Source: CAVQBP01 sp963848195
Lineage (GTDB): Bacteria; Bacteroidota; Ignavibacteria; Ignavibacteriales; Ignavibacteriaceae
Length of the DNA stretch: 64,000 nucleotides
Assembly: GCA_963848195.1 (NCBI GenBank)
Contig: CAWKCY010000007.1
Coordinates: 1-64,000 of the forward strand
Reading direction: 5' to 3'
Shown in pieces: positions 51,700 through 61,635 of the stretch (the stretch's first letter is position 1; each line of letters begins with the position of its first letter). Both the position numbers and the translations under genes were made by a program. The notes below the pieces were generated by a model. The model was not told the origin of the DNA. It made no database searches and worked only from the letters and a program-made list of their open reading frames with translations.

Positions 51700-54054
51700 A
51701 TGGATAGTTCGAATCATAATATAAAAAAATATTTATTGCATAATACAAAATCTATAAAAGATTATATCCTTCTTATTCGTACAAATTTATTTTCATTTAT
51801 AACTATTTCGTTATTAATAATAATTGCAGCTATATGTTATGCAATTTTTTCCAAAAGTATTTATAAATCAGCAGTAACATTAAGAATTTCAACAGAGAAG
51901 CAAAGTGTACTTGAACAGTCTGCAATTTTCCCCGAAATAAATAATCTAGTTAATGACAGATTCATTTCAAATGAAATGGAAGTTATAGGTAATTATGATA
52001 CAAGGGAAAGGTATGCAAAAGCATTAATAGACAGCTTTTATAATTCAACAAATAGAAATTTATTTCCACTTCTTAAAACTGAACAACGTAAAGGTGTAAT
52101 CTGGCATAAGAGTATTGAAGACATAGTTGATCAATTAAAAGATATAGTCACTGTAAATCAAAAAGAAGGAATGGATATTATAGAAATATCAGCAGAATCA
52201 CCTTCTCCCTATGAAGCTGCATTAATTGCAAATACATGTGCCAATGAGTATAAGGATTTAAATCTTGAAGAAACCCGGAAACAATTAACGGTCACCAGAA
52301 AATTCTTAGAGAAACAAAGTAAAGAAAAATTACAAGATTTAAACGATATCGAAGATACCTTAAAGAATTTTAGGGAAAGGGGAAAGATAGTAGCATTAGA
52401 TGAACAATCAGCCGCCCTAATTAACCAATTATCGCAGCTTGATTCGCAAAGAGATGCATTAAAAATAGATTTACTGACATCAAATTCTGTTTTGAATCAA
52501 TATAAAGATGAAATAAAGAAACAGGATCCCAGGCTTGCGGATTATCTGGAAAGCCAATCTTCACAGGCATATATAGATGTTCTGCAGAAGCAAATAGCAG
52601 AGCTCCAAATGAATAAAGATCTGGCATTATCATATAAAAATTCAACAATAGATGTTTCATCAAAAGTAAAAGAATATGAAGAAAGAATAGCAGATTTAAA
52701 GCAAAAGCTAACTTCAAAAATCAATAATATTAAATCAGATGCATTTGCTACCAGCCCGGATCAGGTAAAAATTCTTTCGCAAAAACTAATAGAGGAAGAA
52801 ATAAATAACCATTCACTCAATATAAGATTTAGAGAATTACAGACTATCATTAACAGTTACGAATCAAATTTTGATAAACTTCCCCAGAAATCCATAGAAC
52901 TTGCACAATATGAAAGAAAAAGAGAGTCCTCAAAGGAATTATACCTTCTTGTAGAACAAAAATATCAGGAAGCAATGATAAATGAACTTTCTCAGCCAGG
53001 TAATATAACAATTGTAGGTGCAGGAAGAATACCGGATAAACCATCAAAACCGCATAGAATTTTGATAATATTTATAGGAATAATATTAGGACTAGCAGCA
53101 GGAATGGGTTATTTATTGATTAAAGATTATTTTGATGACAAAGTAAAAACACCTGATGATATTCAGGATAGAAATATTGATTTTTTAACATGGGTTCCCA
53201 ATTTTAATAGCGCAACAAATACTGATTTAAATAAGAATGAATTGGTTATAAATCAAGAGCAAGATTCAATTTTAACGGAAGCATTTAGTGCTATCAGAAC
53301 AAGAATTGATTTTTCTATAGTCGATAATATCTCTATTAAGACAATTTTAGTCACTTCAGCGACAGAAAAGGAAGGTAAAACAGTTATTTCAGTTAATTTA
53401 GCGGGAAGTTATGCCCAATCGCATAAAAGAACATTATTAATTGATTGTGATTTGAGAAGACCAAGGATTCATTCAGTAATGAGGACTTCCAAGTCACCAG
53501 GTTTAGTTAATTATTTATTTAATAAAGCGAAATTTGAAGATATAATCAGAAGTTCAGATATTAAAAACCTTTATTATATAACTGCGGGTACGCACCCTCC
53601 AAATTCCGCAAATGTATTGAGCTCAAAAGCAATGAGAAGATTCCTGGAAGAAATGAAGGAATTGTTTGATGTAATAATTATAGATTCAGCACCCATAGTT
53701 TCAGTAATTGACACCGAGATTTTGTCAAAGATTGTGGATGGGACAATAGTAGTTGTTTCTTCAAACAAAACGGAAATTAAATTAATGACGGAAGCAGTTA
53801 ATCTGGTAAAAAGGGATAAGGTTAGATTTTTAGGTACAGTATTAAATAATTTTAAATACAAAAACGGGTATGGTTATTATTATAAATATTATTATAACTA
53901 TTCTTCAAATGGAGAAAACAAATCATTGAATAAAAAGGGATTTATTTTAAAAAGAAATGAAATTCAATTAAAGGAAGACGGCTATTCACTAAACGATAGC
54001 GGATACCCTCCTAACGGAAACAAAAAAAACAGAGTCAAAAAGTTGATTTCATAA
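51700..54054 (+). CDS. Wzc-type polysaccharide co-polymerase with bacterial tyrosine kinase domain (copy 2)
   Basis: A 784-aa paralogue of the protein at 42170 with the same layout: TM1 near 33-52, a long GNVR coiled coil, PDKPSKP before TM2, Walker A SATEKEGKT (553-561), LLIDCDLRRPR, VIIIDSAP and the tyrosine tail YGYYYKYYYNY. It differs by scattered substitutions throughout and by a C-terminal extension of about 30 residues after the tyrosines. In contrast to the near-identical wzx-wzy block beside it, this gene has clearly diverged from its partner, so the two loci are not a simple recent tandem duplication. Confidence 0.93.
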   Translation: MDSSNHNIKKYLLHNTKSIKDYILLIRTNLFSFITISLLIIIAAICYAIFSKSIYKSAVTLRISTEKQSVLEQSAIFPEINNLVNDRFISNEMEVIGNYDTRERYAKALIDSFYNSTNRNLFPLLKTEQRKGVIWHKSIEDIVDQLKDIVTVNQKEGMDIIEISAESPSPYEAALIANTCANEYKDLNLEETRKQLTVTRKFLEKQSKEKLQDLNDIEDTLKNFRERGKIVALDEQSAALINQLSQLDSQRDALKIDLLTSNSVLNQYKDEIKKQDPRLADYLESQSSQAYIDVLQKQIAELQMNKDLALSYKNSTIDVSSKVKEYEERIADLKQKLTSKINNIKSDAFATSPDQVKILSQKLIEEEINNHSLNIRFRELQTIINSYESNFDKLPQKSIELAQYERKRESSKELYLLVEQKYQEAMINELSQPGNITIVGAGRIPDKPSKPHRILIIFIGIILGLAAGMGYLLIKDYFDDKVKTPDDIQDRNIDFLTWVPNFNSATNTDLNKNELVINQEQDSILTEAFSAIRTRIDFSIVDNISIKTILVTSATEKEGKTVISVNLAGSYAQSHKRTLLIDCDLRRPRIHSVMRTSKSPGLVNYLFNKAKFEDIIRSSDIKNLYYITAGTHPPNSANVLSSKAMRRFLEEMKELFDVIIIDSAPIVSVIDTEILSKIVDGTIVVVSSNKTEIKLMTEAVNLVKRDKVRFLGTVLNNFKYKNGYGYYYKYYYNYSSNGENKSLNKKGFILKRNEIQLKEDGYSLNDSGYPPNGNKKNRVKKLIS

Positions 54055-54220
54055 CCTTTAATTAGGGGGATTTTTTTCGAAATGAAACTGAAAGATTAAA
54101 AAAGATTAAATAGAGTCCCTCTAAATTCCTTCCTTTAAAAAAATCTATTACTTCACAAAATAAATTATTATTTTCTTCAACAAATAAAAAGAAAAAGATG
54201 ATTATTACTATTTATACTCA

Positions 54221-55717
54221 ATGGAATTAAAGACCTTATTCAAGAACTCGTCATATTTAATATCAGCGAGAGTAGCAAAATTCGGCTCGGGGATTCTTCG
54301 TTCGAAACTTATTGCAATATATTTGGGGACATTAGGTGCTGGGATAGTTTCCCAATTGCTTCAAATAACCACATCAATGTACCAGTTTACAGTACTGGGT
54401 ATGAATGACGGGTTGATAAAACAGATAGCCGAGAGTGATAAGAATGAAGAAGGGTTTGATAAAAAATTAACAGGACTAATAAAATCATATACATTTATAG
54501 TAGCTTTAATTTTAGTAGCAGCAATAATATTGCTGATGGTTTTTTCAAAGGAACTAACCGTATATGTATTCGGAGATTCAAAATATTATCTTTACTTTCT
54601 TGTAGGGTTAGTATCGTTTCCGATATTAATAATAAACAGTATATCGACGGCAGTTCTACGGGGTTTTAAGTTAATAAAGTATATAGCAAGAAGTGAGTTA
54701 ATAGTAATAATAGTAAATCTGGTATTGTTTGTCCCGATAGTATATTTCTGGGGAATAACGGGAGCAGTAATCCATGTCAGCCTATCTTTATTAACAGTAA
54801 TGATTGTAAATCACTACTATGCGGACAGGAAAATACTTTTAAAGCTGAATATAAAGACATTAGATATAATAAAGGCCAGAATAAACCGTAGTTCAATAAG
54901 AGAATTAGTTTCATTTGCAGGATTCGGGCTTACAGCGGGGATAGCATTAGTATTTACAGACATAATAACCAGGGCGATAGTAGTAACAAAGATAGGTATA
55001 AGTCAGCTGGGAGTATATACACCGGTAAATTACTGGGGAAGCTTATTTGATGGATTTATATCGCCGTCGATAATAACATACTTATATCCACGATTAAGTG
55101 AAGCGAAGACAGATGAGGAAGTAACCGGAATCCTGAACGATTCATTGAGATTTATTACGCTTCTGTTTCTGCCGTTTTTACTGATCAGTATTCCGGTAAG
55201 ATATGAAATTATCCCGTTGTTCTACAGTAAGGAATTTAACAGTGCGGGGGATTATCTGCCGTGGCATTTTATGGGAGTGTTGTTTTACTTGTGGATGTTA
55301 ATGTTTATGCAGGCTATGACAGCCAGGGGGAGGCTAAAGACAGAAGGAGTGATGGTAATAATAACCTGTCTAATAGATATAGCGGTGGTATATTATTTTG
55401 TCAGCAATTACGGATTATACGGCTGGATGCTTAAGTTCATAATAAGTCCGGTGATATTTTTCAATTTTTCTCTGTTTTATTTTAAGAAGAATTTCGGATT
55501 TAGGCTAGAGAGAAAGAATCTGATAATAATGAGCTATATAGTGGGTGCTTTTGTATTGCAGATGGTTATAGAGAAGTTTATAACAGGCAATTATAAGATA
55601 AATCTTGTCATAGGTCTTATTCTAACGGGACTCTCATTTCTATTTCTGACCAAATCAGAGAAGGATTTTGCAGTAGACAGAGTCAGGACTGGCTACAACA
55701 GGTATATTAAGAAGTAA
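54221..55717 (+). CDS. Wzx-type polysaccharide repeat-unit flippase (copy 2)
   Basis: A 498-aa membrane protein, 494 of 498 residues identical to the copy at 44580. It shares all its MOP-family flippase features. Synonymous differences cluster in its first ~290 bp. It follows the second Wzc-type gene and precedes the second Wzy-type gene. The near-identity implies that both loci handle the same or very similar lipid-linked repeat units, or that gene conversion overwrote an older allele. Confidence 0.9.
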   Translation: MELKTLFKNSSYLISARVAKFGSGILRSKLIAIYLGTLGAGIVSQLLQITTSMYQFTVLGMNDGLIKQIAESDKNEEGFDKKLTGLIKSYTFIVALILVAAIILLMVFSKELTVYVFGDSKYYLYFLVGLVSFPILIINSISTAVLRGFKLIKYIARSELIVIIVNLVLFVPIVYFWGITGAVIHVSLSLLTVMIVNHYYADRKILLKLNIKTLDIIKARINRSSIRELVSFAGFGLTAGIALVFTDIITRAIVVTKIGISQLGVYTPVNYWGSLFDGFISPSIITYLYPRLSEAKTDEEVTGILNDSLRFITLLFLPFLLISIPVRYEIIPLFYSKEFNSAGDYLPWHFMGVLFYLWMLMFMQAMTARGRLKTEGVMVIITCLIDIAVVYYFVSNYGLYGWMLKFIISPVIFFNFSLFYFKKNFGFRLERKNLIIMSYIVGAFVLQMVIEKFITGNYKINLVIGLILTGLSFLFLTKSEKDFAVDRVRTGYNRYIKK

Positions 55718-55725
55718 TGGGAGGT

Positions 55726-55774
55726 TGGTCATTGGTCATTGGTCATTGGTCATTAGTCATTGGTCATTAGTCAT
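55726..55774. repeat. 7-bp tandem repeat between wzx and wzy, 7 units
   Basis: Seven contiguous units of TGGTCAT/TAGTCAT. The array is one unit shorter than the otherwise identical one at 46085-46140, direct evidence that it changes length by slippage. Confidence 0.9.
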
Positions 55775-55791
55775 TGGTAGATAATAGAAGT

Positions 55792-57192
55792 ATGGAAAGT
55801 ATAAGTATAGCATTAGATAGAGTTGAGACAGGTAAATCCGAAAAGCTACTGGATACTATAATAAGTTACTTTTTCTGGATATTACTGATACTGTACACCA
55901 ATCCGGGAGGTGTAATAGAAGCATTAAAGATCTATTACATAGTTGGAAAAGTAAACTTAGGAGATTTATTATTTATTTTATTAAGCGCCTGCTATTTCAT
56001 CATACCCAAGGAGCATACAGTTTATGACATTGAATACCTAAGGGTTAGAAAATACTTAAGCATATTTTTAATCTATTATCTTATAGCGTTTATAGTAGCT
56101 GTTCCGATATTGAATGGGAATCAGAACTATAGCTTAGCTGACAGTTTAATAAAATCCAGATATACGGTATATGCGATATTACTTTCAATTTATATATATG
56201 AGTTTTTTAAGAGAAGATGGGATATTTTTCTAAAGATATTTCTTTATTCAAGTATAATGATATTAACGTTATTTATTCTGACAGTGGTAACGAAGATAAA
56301 TATATTACCGATAGGACTTGTGAACAGGGGATTTGTAAATATCAACAGGAACTTAATGGTAAGTGAAGGGATGATGCCGCTGTTAGTTCCCTTAGGTGTA
56401 GTTGTACTGGTATTTAAGATTCGAATAAAATATAGAGGGTTAATATTAACAGCATTTGCATTGATGTCGATAGTATATTTGCTAGAGTTATGGAGGAGGA
56501 ATATAGCGGCGATATTTATATTATTTATATTAGCAGCCATAGCCGATGCATTTATAAGCAGGCGATATATTATGATATTAAAAAACGGGGTAAAGGTAAT
56601 AGTGTTAATAGCGAGCTTATCGCTGATGTCCTACTTGATATTTCCACGGTATATAGAAGCAGCGGTAATAGGAATAGAGGAGAGTTTTTCAGTAGTAGAA
56701 AACAGCCGAGATATACGGGGTCAAAAAGATGTAAGACTGACCCTTGACAGACCATTTATAAATGAACAGTTCTATCAACACCCAATATTCGGGACTGGGT
56801 TTGATAACCGCTGGAGAACTAAGGGAGGGGATAATCAAGGTTATGAGGCGGCAGATTATCCATTTTTAGCTGCCCTTGCAATGTTTGGGATAGTAGGATT
56901 GGCGGTTTTTTTACCGATATATATAGTAATAGTAAGAATATTAAAGCTGGATTTTGGGTATATGCGAGATAATAATATTATGATAGAGAAATCATTGATG
57001 TATTTATTTGCATTATCCTTTATGCTGTATTTTACATTCGATTTGATACAGTATTTTAATTATTTCCAGGCGGTATCGAACTCTGATTTTTATTATAACT
57101 GGTATATTTATCTCTCCTTATATCTGGCTGCCAGATCCATGTTTTATTCCAATGAATTTGAAAATGAAGAGATTAACAAATTATTATTATAA
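55792..57192 (+). CDS. Wzy/WaaL-like polysaccharide polymerase or ligase (copy 2)
   Basis: Near-identical to the protein at 46159, with the same helices and Wzy_C loop. The frame is open back to TTG 55774, but the ATG at 55792 matches the start in copy 1. Internal differences are L/V near 180, V/I near 374 and I/V near 384. The last residues are unique because the duplicated block stops four codons before the end. Downstream are five genes absent from copy 1. Confidence 0.82.
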   Translation: MESISIALDRVETGKSEKLLDTIISYFFWILLILYTNPGGVIEALKIYYIVGKVNLGDLLFILLSACYFIIPKEHTVYDIEYLRVRKYLSIFLIYYLIAFIVAVPILNGNQNYSLADSLIKSRYTVYAILLSIYIYEFFKRRWDIFLKIFLYSSIMILTLFILTVVTKINILPIGLVNRGFVNINRNLMVSEGMMPLLVPLGVVVLVFKIRIKYRGLILTAFALMSIVYLLELWRRNIAAIFILFILAAIADAFISRRYIMILKNGVKVIVLIASLSLMSYLIFPRYIEAAVIGIEESFSVVENSRDIRGQKDVRLTLDRPFINEQFYQHPIFGTGFDNRWRTKGGDNQGYEAADYPFLAALAMFGIVGLAVFLPIYIVIVRILKLDFGYMRDNNIMIEKSLMYLFALSFMLYFTFDLIQYFNYFQAVSNSDFYYNWYIYLSLYLAARSMFYSNEFENEEINKLLL

Positions 57193-57413
57193 TAATTAGA
57201 ATATAACTTAAAACAGCTCCGGATTCAAAATATGAAAGAATTCAGGTCTTTAAAAGACATTTTGGTGTAGAATTTGTTAAAGGATATTATGAAAAATGCC
57301 GATTTTCCCAATAGTAAATATTAGCTATATAATATATTATAAATATCAAGATATTTTATTAGGCAAAAAAATGTGAGGGAGGGATCGTTGATCTGGAGAT
57401 TAAGAGAAATAAA

Positions 57414-58502
57414 ATGAAGGAAGTGCTACTTACTATAGATTACGAAGTATTTCTGGGTAAGGAAACCGGTTCTGTTAAGGATTGTATGATTGAACCTACC
57501 GAGAAATTGATTTCTATAATAAAACACAATAATTCAAAAATGACAGTATTCTGGGATATTTTGCATTACTATAGATTACTACAACTTGAAAATGATTTCC
57601 CGGAATTAAAAGAAGATATTTCACTAATAAAAAAACAAATTTTAGAATTGATTGAAAAAGGTCATGACATCCAGCTACATATACACCCTCATTGGTTGGA
57701 CGCAAAATATGAGAACGGCAAATGGAAATTCAAATATGACCGGTTTAATATTCATAAGTTATCAAACGAATACAATAGATATGATATAAACACAATCATA
57801 GGCTGTATAACTATTTCGAAAAAACTAATAGAGGATTTAACCAGGAAAGCAAATCCTAATCATAACATTATTGCCTACAGGGCTGGAGGATACTTAGTAG
57901 AGCCTTTTGATAAGATATATAATGCACTTAAAGATACTGATATTTATATTGACAGCAGTGTGTGTCCTGACTTCTCAAATAATAATGAGATATTTTCTTT
58001 TGATTTTAAAAGCTATCCTAAAAGGATTTATTATAGATTTGATACATCACTCAAAAACATTAATGAGCAAGGCAAATTCATAGAAATTCCAATATGGACA
58101 GTTAAGATACCTATCTATAGAAATTTAATTTTTACAGCAATTAGGAAGTTGAAATATCCGCAGTTAGAAAGTTCACGTAAGGGGGAGGGTTCAGGGTATT
58201 CTACAAAATATGGGCGCAAATCTCCTCTTAAGAGATTTTTGAAAATAGTAACAGAACCCAGAACAAACCAATTCACTACTGATGGAAATTTTAGGGAAAA
58301 ATTTAATTATATATTCAAAAGAGTACCAGAAAAATCAACAATGATTCTGCATCCTAAATTACTAAATGAACATACATTAAATTTGATTGAAGAATATATA
58401 GATAAAGGAAAAATCAAATTTTTATCTATCATCGACTTGATAAATAGTATTGATTCCTCTCTAATTAAAAAGAAAGAATCCGTTCGTATCAATAAATTAT
58501 AG
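57414..58502 (+). CDS. NodB-like polysaccharide deacetylase-family protein (divergent)
   Basis: A 362-aa soluble protein. VLLTIDYEVFLG near the N terminus replaces the usual TFDDG. HDIQLHIHPHWLD (around 85-96) gives the metal-binding histidine pair, and IAYRAGGYLVEPFDKIYNAL resembles the RAPxG motif. The order and spacing fit the NodB/CE4-like (beta/alpha) barrel, but the family is divergent and the substrate is unknown. It is the first of five genes placed between wzy and the DUF354 gene in copy 2, so it probably modifies that locus's glycan. There is no signal peptide. Confidence 0.65.
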   Translation: MKEVLLTIDYEVFLGKETGSVKDCMIEPTEKLISIIKHNNSKMTVFWDILHYYRLLQLENDFPELKEDISLIKKQILELIEKGHDIQLHIHPHWLDAKYENGKWKFKYDRFNIHKLSNEYNRYDINTIIGCITISKKLIEDLTRKANPNHNIIAYRAGGYLVEPFDKIYNALKDTDIYIDSSVCPDFSNNNEIFSFDFKSYPKRIYYRFDTSLKNINEQGKFIEIPIWTVKIPIYRNLIFTAIRKLKYPQLESSRKGEGSGYSTKYGRKSPLKRFLKIVTEPRTNQFTTDGNFREKFNYIFKRVPEKSTMILHPKLLNEHTLNLIEEYIDKGKIKFLSIIDLINSIDSSLIKKKESVRINKL

Positions 58503-58619
58503 AGAGAGTGTCTCAAATTAAAACAAACAAATTAGTTGAATCGAATAATGAGAAAATTGTTCGATTATAAAAAGAAAAGGTTTTGATTAAAATATGGTAA
58601 TAAGAGATATATAGTATAA

Positions 58620-59750
58620 ATGGTTAAAAAGCAATTAATTTATTTGTGCGAAGGAATTGGTTCAGTTTTTGAGTCACAAGTTATAGAATTATTAAATGGA
58701 ATTTGTGAAAGAAATTTATTTCAAAAAAGTTATCTTTTTATAGGGATTAAGGAAAAATCGGATAAATCCAGACTTAAAAGAGAAAAAATCCATCCGAAAT
58801 TGGAAGTTGTATTTTTTAAAACTTTTCCTAATTATCCATTCTATAATTTTTTATCAAGGTATTCATTAAAAAAAGCATTAAAACCTATTGATATTAAAAA
58901 GAGTGAAACAATATTTCATATAAGAGAAGAAATACTTACATGGCATTTGCTTAATATTTTAGATGGATCTGATTTTGATAAAATATTACCGGATATAAGG
59001 GGTGCAAATATGGAAGAGGTAAAGCAATATTTTGGATTTAATTCATTGCGTGAAAAATTAAAAGTCCGGAACTATAAAAAGGCGATAAATTCGTTAAAGA
59101 AAGTGGGAAGAATTTCTGTAGTTTCTGAGAGTCTGAAGGATTATTTGTCTAAGAATTTTGGATTAAAGCAGGATAATATTTTTGTTACTTCATGTTTAGC
59201 CGGAAATCATTTTAAGTTTGATCTTAGCAAAAGGGAAAAGATTAGGAGAGAATTGAATTTAGAGGAAAAAGATATCCTTCTGGTATTTTCAAGCGGGGGA
59301 CTAGCAAAGTGGCAAAACGCGGAAGTACTAAAGTATTTTGCTGAAAAAGGAATTAAAATATTAAACCTATCAAAAAATGAGCTACGTTATAATAATATAA
59401 TTAATAAGTTTGTTGATTATTATGAAATCCCGGACTACTTAAATGCAGCTGATGCTGCGCTTCTTTGGAGGGACAAAAGTATAGTGAACAAAGTGGCTTC
59501 TCCGGTAAAATTTAGTGAATATCTTTGCTGTGGTCTACCTGTTATAACAAATGATAGTGTTGATCTAGTTAAGGATTTAATTGTCGAAAAAAATACCGGA
59601 GTAATTCTAAATGATATTGAAGAGTTTAATGAAGATACAATATGTAAAGCAGTGAAGACCGATAGGAAGTTTATTAGTCAAACCGGTCAAAATAAATTTG
59701 GAATAGAAACAATCTTAAACAAATATCAATTGCTTTACAATAAATTTTGA
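58620..59750 (+). CDS. Glycosyltransferase (GT-B fold, GT4-like)
   Basis: A 376-aa protein. The N-terminal half is divergent. The C-terminal half has the GT4-type donor domain: SVVSESLKDYLSKNFGL, LVFSSGGLAKWQNAEVLKYF, then YEIPDYLNAADAALLWRD and SPVKFSEYLCCGLPVIT, where the final E is the second of the EX7E-like pair. It should act in the cytoplasm on the growing lipid-linked sugar chain. It lies in the five-gene segment specific to the second exopolysaccharide locus. Confidence 0.78.
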   Translation: MVKKQLIYLCEGIGSVFESQVIELLNGICERNLFQKSYLFIGIKEKSDKSRLKREKIHPKLEVVFFKTFPNYPFYNFLSRYSLKKALKPIDIKKSETIFHIREEILTWHLLNILDGSDFDKILPDIRGANMEEVKQYFGFNSLREKLKVRNYKKAINSLKKVGRISVVSESLKDYLSKNFGLKQDNIFVTSCLAGNHFKFDLSKREKIRRELNLEEKDILLVFSSGGLAKWQNAEVLKYFAEKGIKILNLSKNELRYNNIINKFVDYYEIPDYLNAADAALLWRDKSIVNKVASPVKFSEYLCCGLPVITNDSVDLVKDLIVEKNTGVILNDIEEFNEDTICKAVKTDRKFISQTGQNKFGIETILNKYQLLYNKF

Positions 59751-59788
59751 CATGATAAAGAATTCATTTTGTAAAGTTATAATCAATT

Positions 59789-60697
59789 ATGAAAAAACAT
59801 TTAAGGACAATATTTTCAATTTTGTTTTCAAGAGCCATAATAATCTCAGGCTTACTCACAATAAAAACTCGGTATATATTAAAGAACAATATTCCATTAG
59901 CACTTTATTTTCACAATCCCGATAAAAAATTATTAGAAGATATTATTATATGGTTTAAGAAGAAAGGGTTTAGATTTTTATCTCTTCAGGAATTTTTAGA
60001 TAATATAAAAAATGAAAATAAGATAAGAGGAGCAATATATCTTTCTTTTGACGACGGCTACGAAGAAAATATCACCAACGTATTACCTATATTAAATAAA
60101 TATGAGGTACCCGCAACTTTTTTTATTCCTTCGAAATCAATTGAAGAAGGGTTCTTTTGGTGGGATTTAGTAAAAGGGTCTTCAACTAATATAACACCAG
60201 ATATAAAGCGTTTATGGACTATTCCCAACCAAGAAAGAGTTAAAATAATTTCAAAAATTAAAAAAGAGAAATTGTCATTTCCCAGAAGAGCTATAACATT
60301 GCAGAGTCTAAAAAACTTATCCTCAAATGATTTAGTTACGATAGGTAATCATACTGATGATCATGTTATTTGCATTAATTGCACTAATGAAGAATTGAGC
60401 AGAGAAATAAAATTATGTGAAGAAAAATTAAAAAAATGGGTTGATGAAAAATATGTTAATGTTTTTTCGTTTCCGAATGGCGATTATAATAAAAGGGTTA
60501 CATGTGTGTTGAAAGATAACGATATACCGGCAGCGTTTATAAATGATCCTGTACTGATTTCAAGTGAAACTGATATGCATTTAATTCCAAGGATGGGCGT
60601 AGTTGATAATATATGCTTTTCAGAGAACCTATTACATGCAGTGGGTGTATGGCAGCCCATAGTCCAAAAACTAAAAAAGATAACCGGGAAAGCCTAG
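59789..60697 (+). CDS. Polysaccharide deacetylase (NodB/CE4 family)
   Basis: A 302-aa protein with the classical motif 1 LSFDDGYEENITNVLPIL, where the second Asp is the metal ligand. VPATFFIP follows, then motif 2 IGNHTDDHVICIN with the H-x3-H pair, and a later motif SFPNGDYN. An N-terminal hydrophobic stretch (about residues 7-27) may be a signal anchor, which would place the domain at the outer face of the inner membrane. It would remove N-acetyl groups from amino-sugar polymer or repeat units. The following GT4 gene starts 3 bp after its stop codon. Confidence 0.87.
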   Translation: MKKHLRTIFSILFSRAIIISGLLTIKTRYILKNNIPLALYFHNPDKKLLEDIIIWFKKKGFRFLSLQEFLDNIKNENKIRGAIYLSFDDGYEENITNVLPILNKYEVPATFFIPSKSIEEGFFWWDLVKGSSTNITPDIKRLWTIPNQERVKIISKIKKEKLSFPRRAITLQSLKNLSSNDLVTIGNHTDDHVICINCTNEELSREIKLCEEKLKKWVDEKYVNVFSFPNGDYNKRVTCVLKDNDIPAAFINDPVLISSETDMHLIPRMGVVDNICFSENLLHAVGVWQPIVQKLKKITGKA

Positions 60698-60699
60698 TA

Positions 60700-61635
60700 A
60701 TGAAGGTTTTGTATGTTTGCAGCGGCAATGAAGGCGAAATAAAACCTTTTATAAAAGAACAGGCTGATTCTTTAAAAGGTTATAATATTGAGATTGAATA
60801 TTTTGTAATTATAGGGAAAGGAATCCCGGGTTATATAAGAAACTGGCTTTTATTTAAGGAACAGATAAAATCAAAAAATTACGATATTATACATGCTCAT
60901 TATGGTTTATCAGGATTTCTATCAACGCTGCAAAGAAAAGTTCCTGTAGTCATTACATTTCACGGCAGTGATATAAAGATCTGGTGGGTGAGATTATTTT
61001 CATTTTTAGCCTCACAGTTTTCCGTAAAGTCAATTTTCGTTTCAGATAAATTATCAAAAAAGATTAAGACAAGAAAATCAGTAATAATACCTTGTGGTGT
61101 TGATACTGAGAGATTCATTGAAGTGGAAAAAAACAGTGCAAGAGAAAAAATAGGAATGGATTTAGATGGTCATATTATACTTTTCTCTTCACATTTTAGT
61201 AATAAGGTTAAAAATTATCAATTAGCAAAAAAAGCAACGGAATTAATTGGCAATAATCATAGACTTGTTGAATTAATAGGATATAATAGGGAAGAATTAA
61301 ATTTATTATTAAATGCGGCAGATTTATTATTGCTGACATCAGTTTCGGAAGGCTCACCACAAATAATAAAGGAAGCAATGGCATGTAATTGCCCGATAGT
61401 AGCGACTGATGTTGGGGATATAAAAGAAGTAATTTCTGATACAGAAGGCTGTTACTTAACCTCTTTTTATGCGGAGGATGTAGCAAACAAGATAAAAAAA
61501 GTACTTGGGATGAATAAAAGGACTAATGGAAGAAAAAATATATTAAGAATGGATAACAAGGTAATAGCAGAAAAAATAGTTTCCATTTATGAAGAAATTT
61601 ACAATAATAAAAACTTAAAAATATATGGAACATAG
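60700..61635 (+). CDS. Glycosyltransferase family 4
   Basis: A 312-aa GT-B enzyme. The open frame extends back to 60613 inside the deacetylase gene, but the ATG at 60700 begins the family's first beta strand (MKVLYVCSGN), follows the previous stop by 3 bp and has GGGAAAG upstream. It shows YDIIHAHYGLSGFLSTL, TFHGSDIKIWW, a donor domain with LLLTSVSEGSPQIIKEAMACNCPIV (EX7E) and TDVGDIKEVI. It transfers an unknown sugar during repeat-unit assembly in the second locus. Confidence 0.88.
   Translation: MKVLYVCSGNEGEIKPFIKEQADSLKGYNIEIEYFVIIGKGIPGYIRNWLLFKEQIKSKNYDIIHAHYGLSGFLSTLQRKVPVVITFHGSDIKIWWVRLFSFLASQFSVKSIFVSDKLSKKIKTRKSVIIPCGVDTERFIEVEKNSAREKIGMDLDGHIILFSSHFSNKVKNYQLAKKATELIGNNHRLVELIGYNREELNLLLNAADLLLLTSVSEGSPQIIKEAMACNCPIVATDVGDIKEVISDTEGCYLTSFYAEDVANKIKKVLGMNKRTNGRKNILRMDNKVIAEKIVSIYEEIYNNKNLKIYGT

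Larger units (their letters stand above)
54214..57170. repeat. Large duplicated block (wzx-wzy), copy 2
   Basis: Counterpart of 44573-47537. It is 8 bp shorter: one 7-bp repeat unit and one base just after the array (GTAGATAATAG against GTAGAAAAATAG) are missing. Confidence 0.9.

Noticed and set aside
60613..60699. Longer N terminus for the GT4 gene starting inside the deacetylase gene
   Set aside because: The extra 29 residues precede the family's first beta strand, have no homology features and overlap the deacetylase reading frame. The ATG at 60700 is better.
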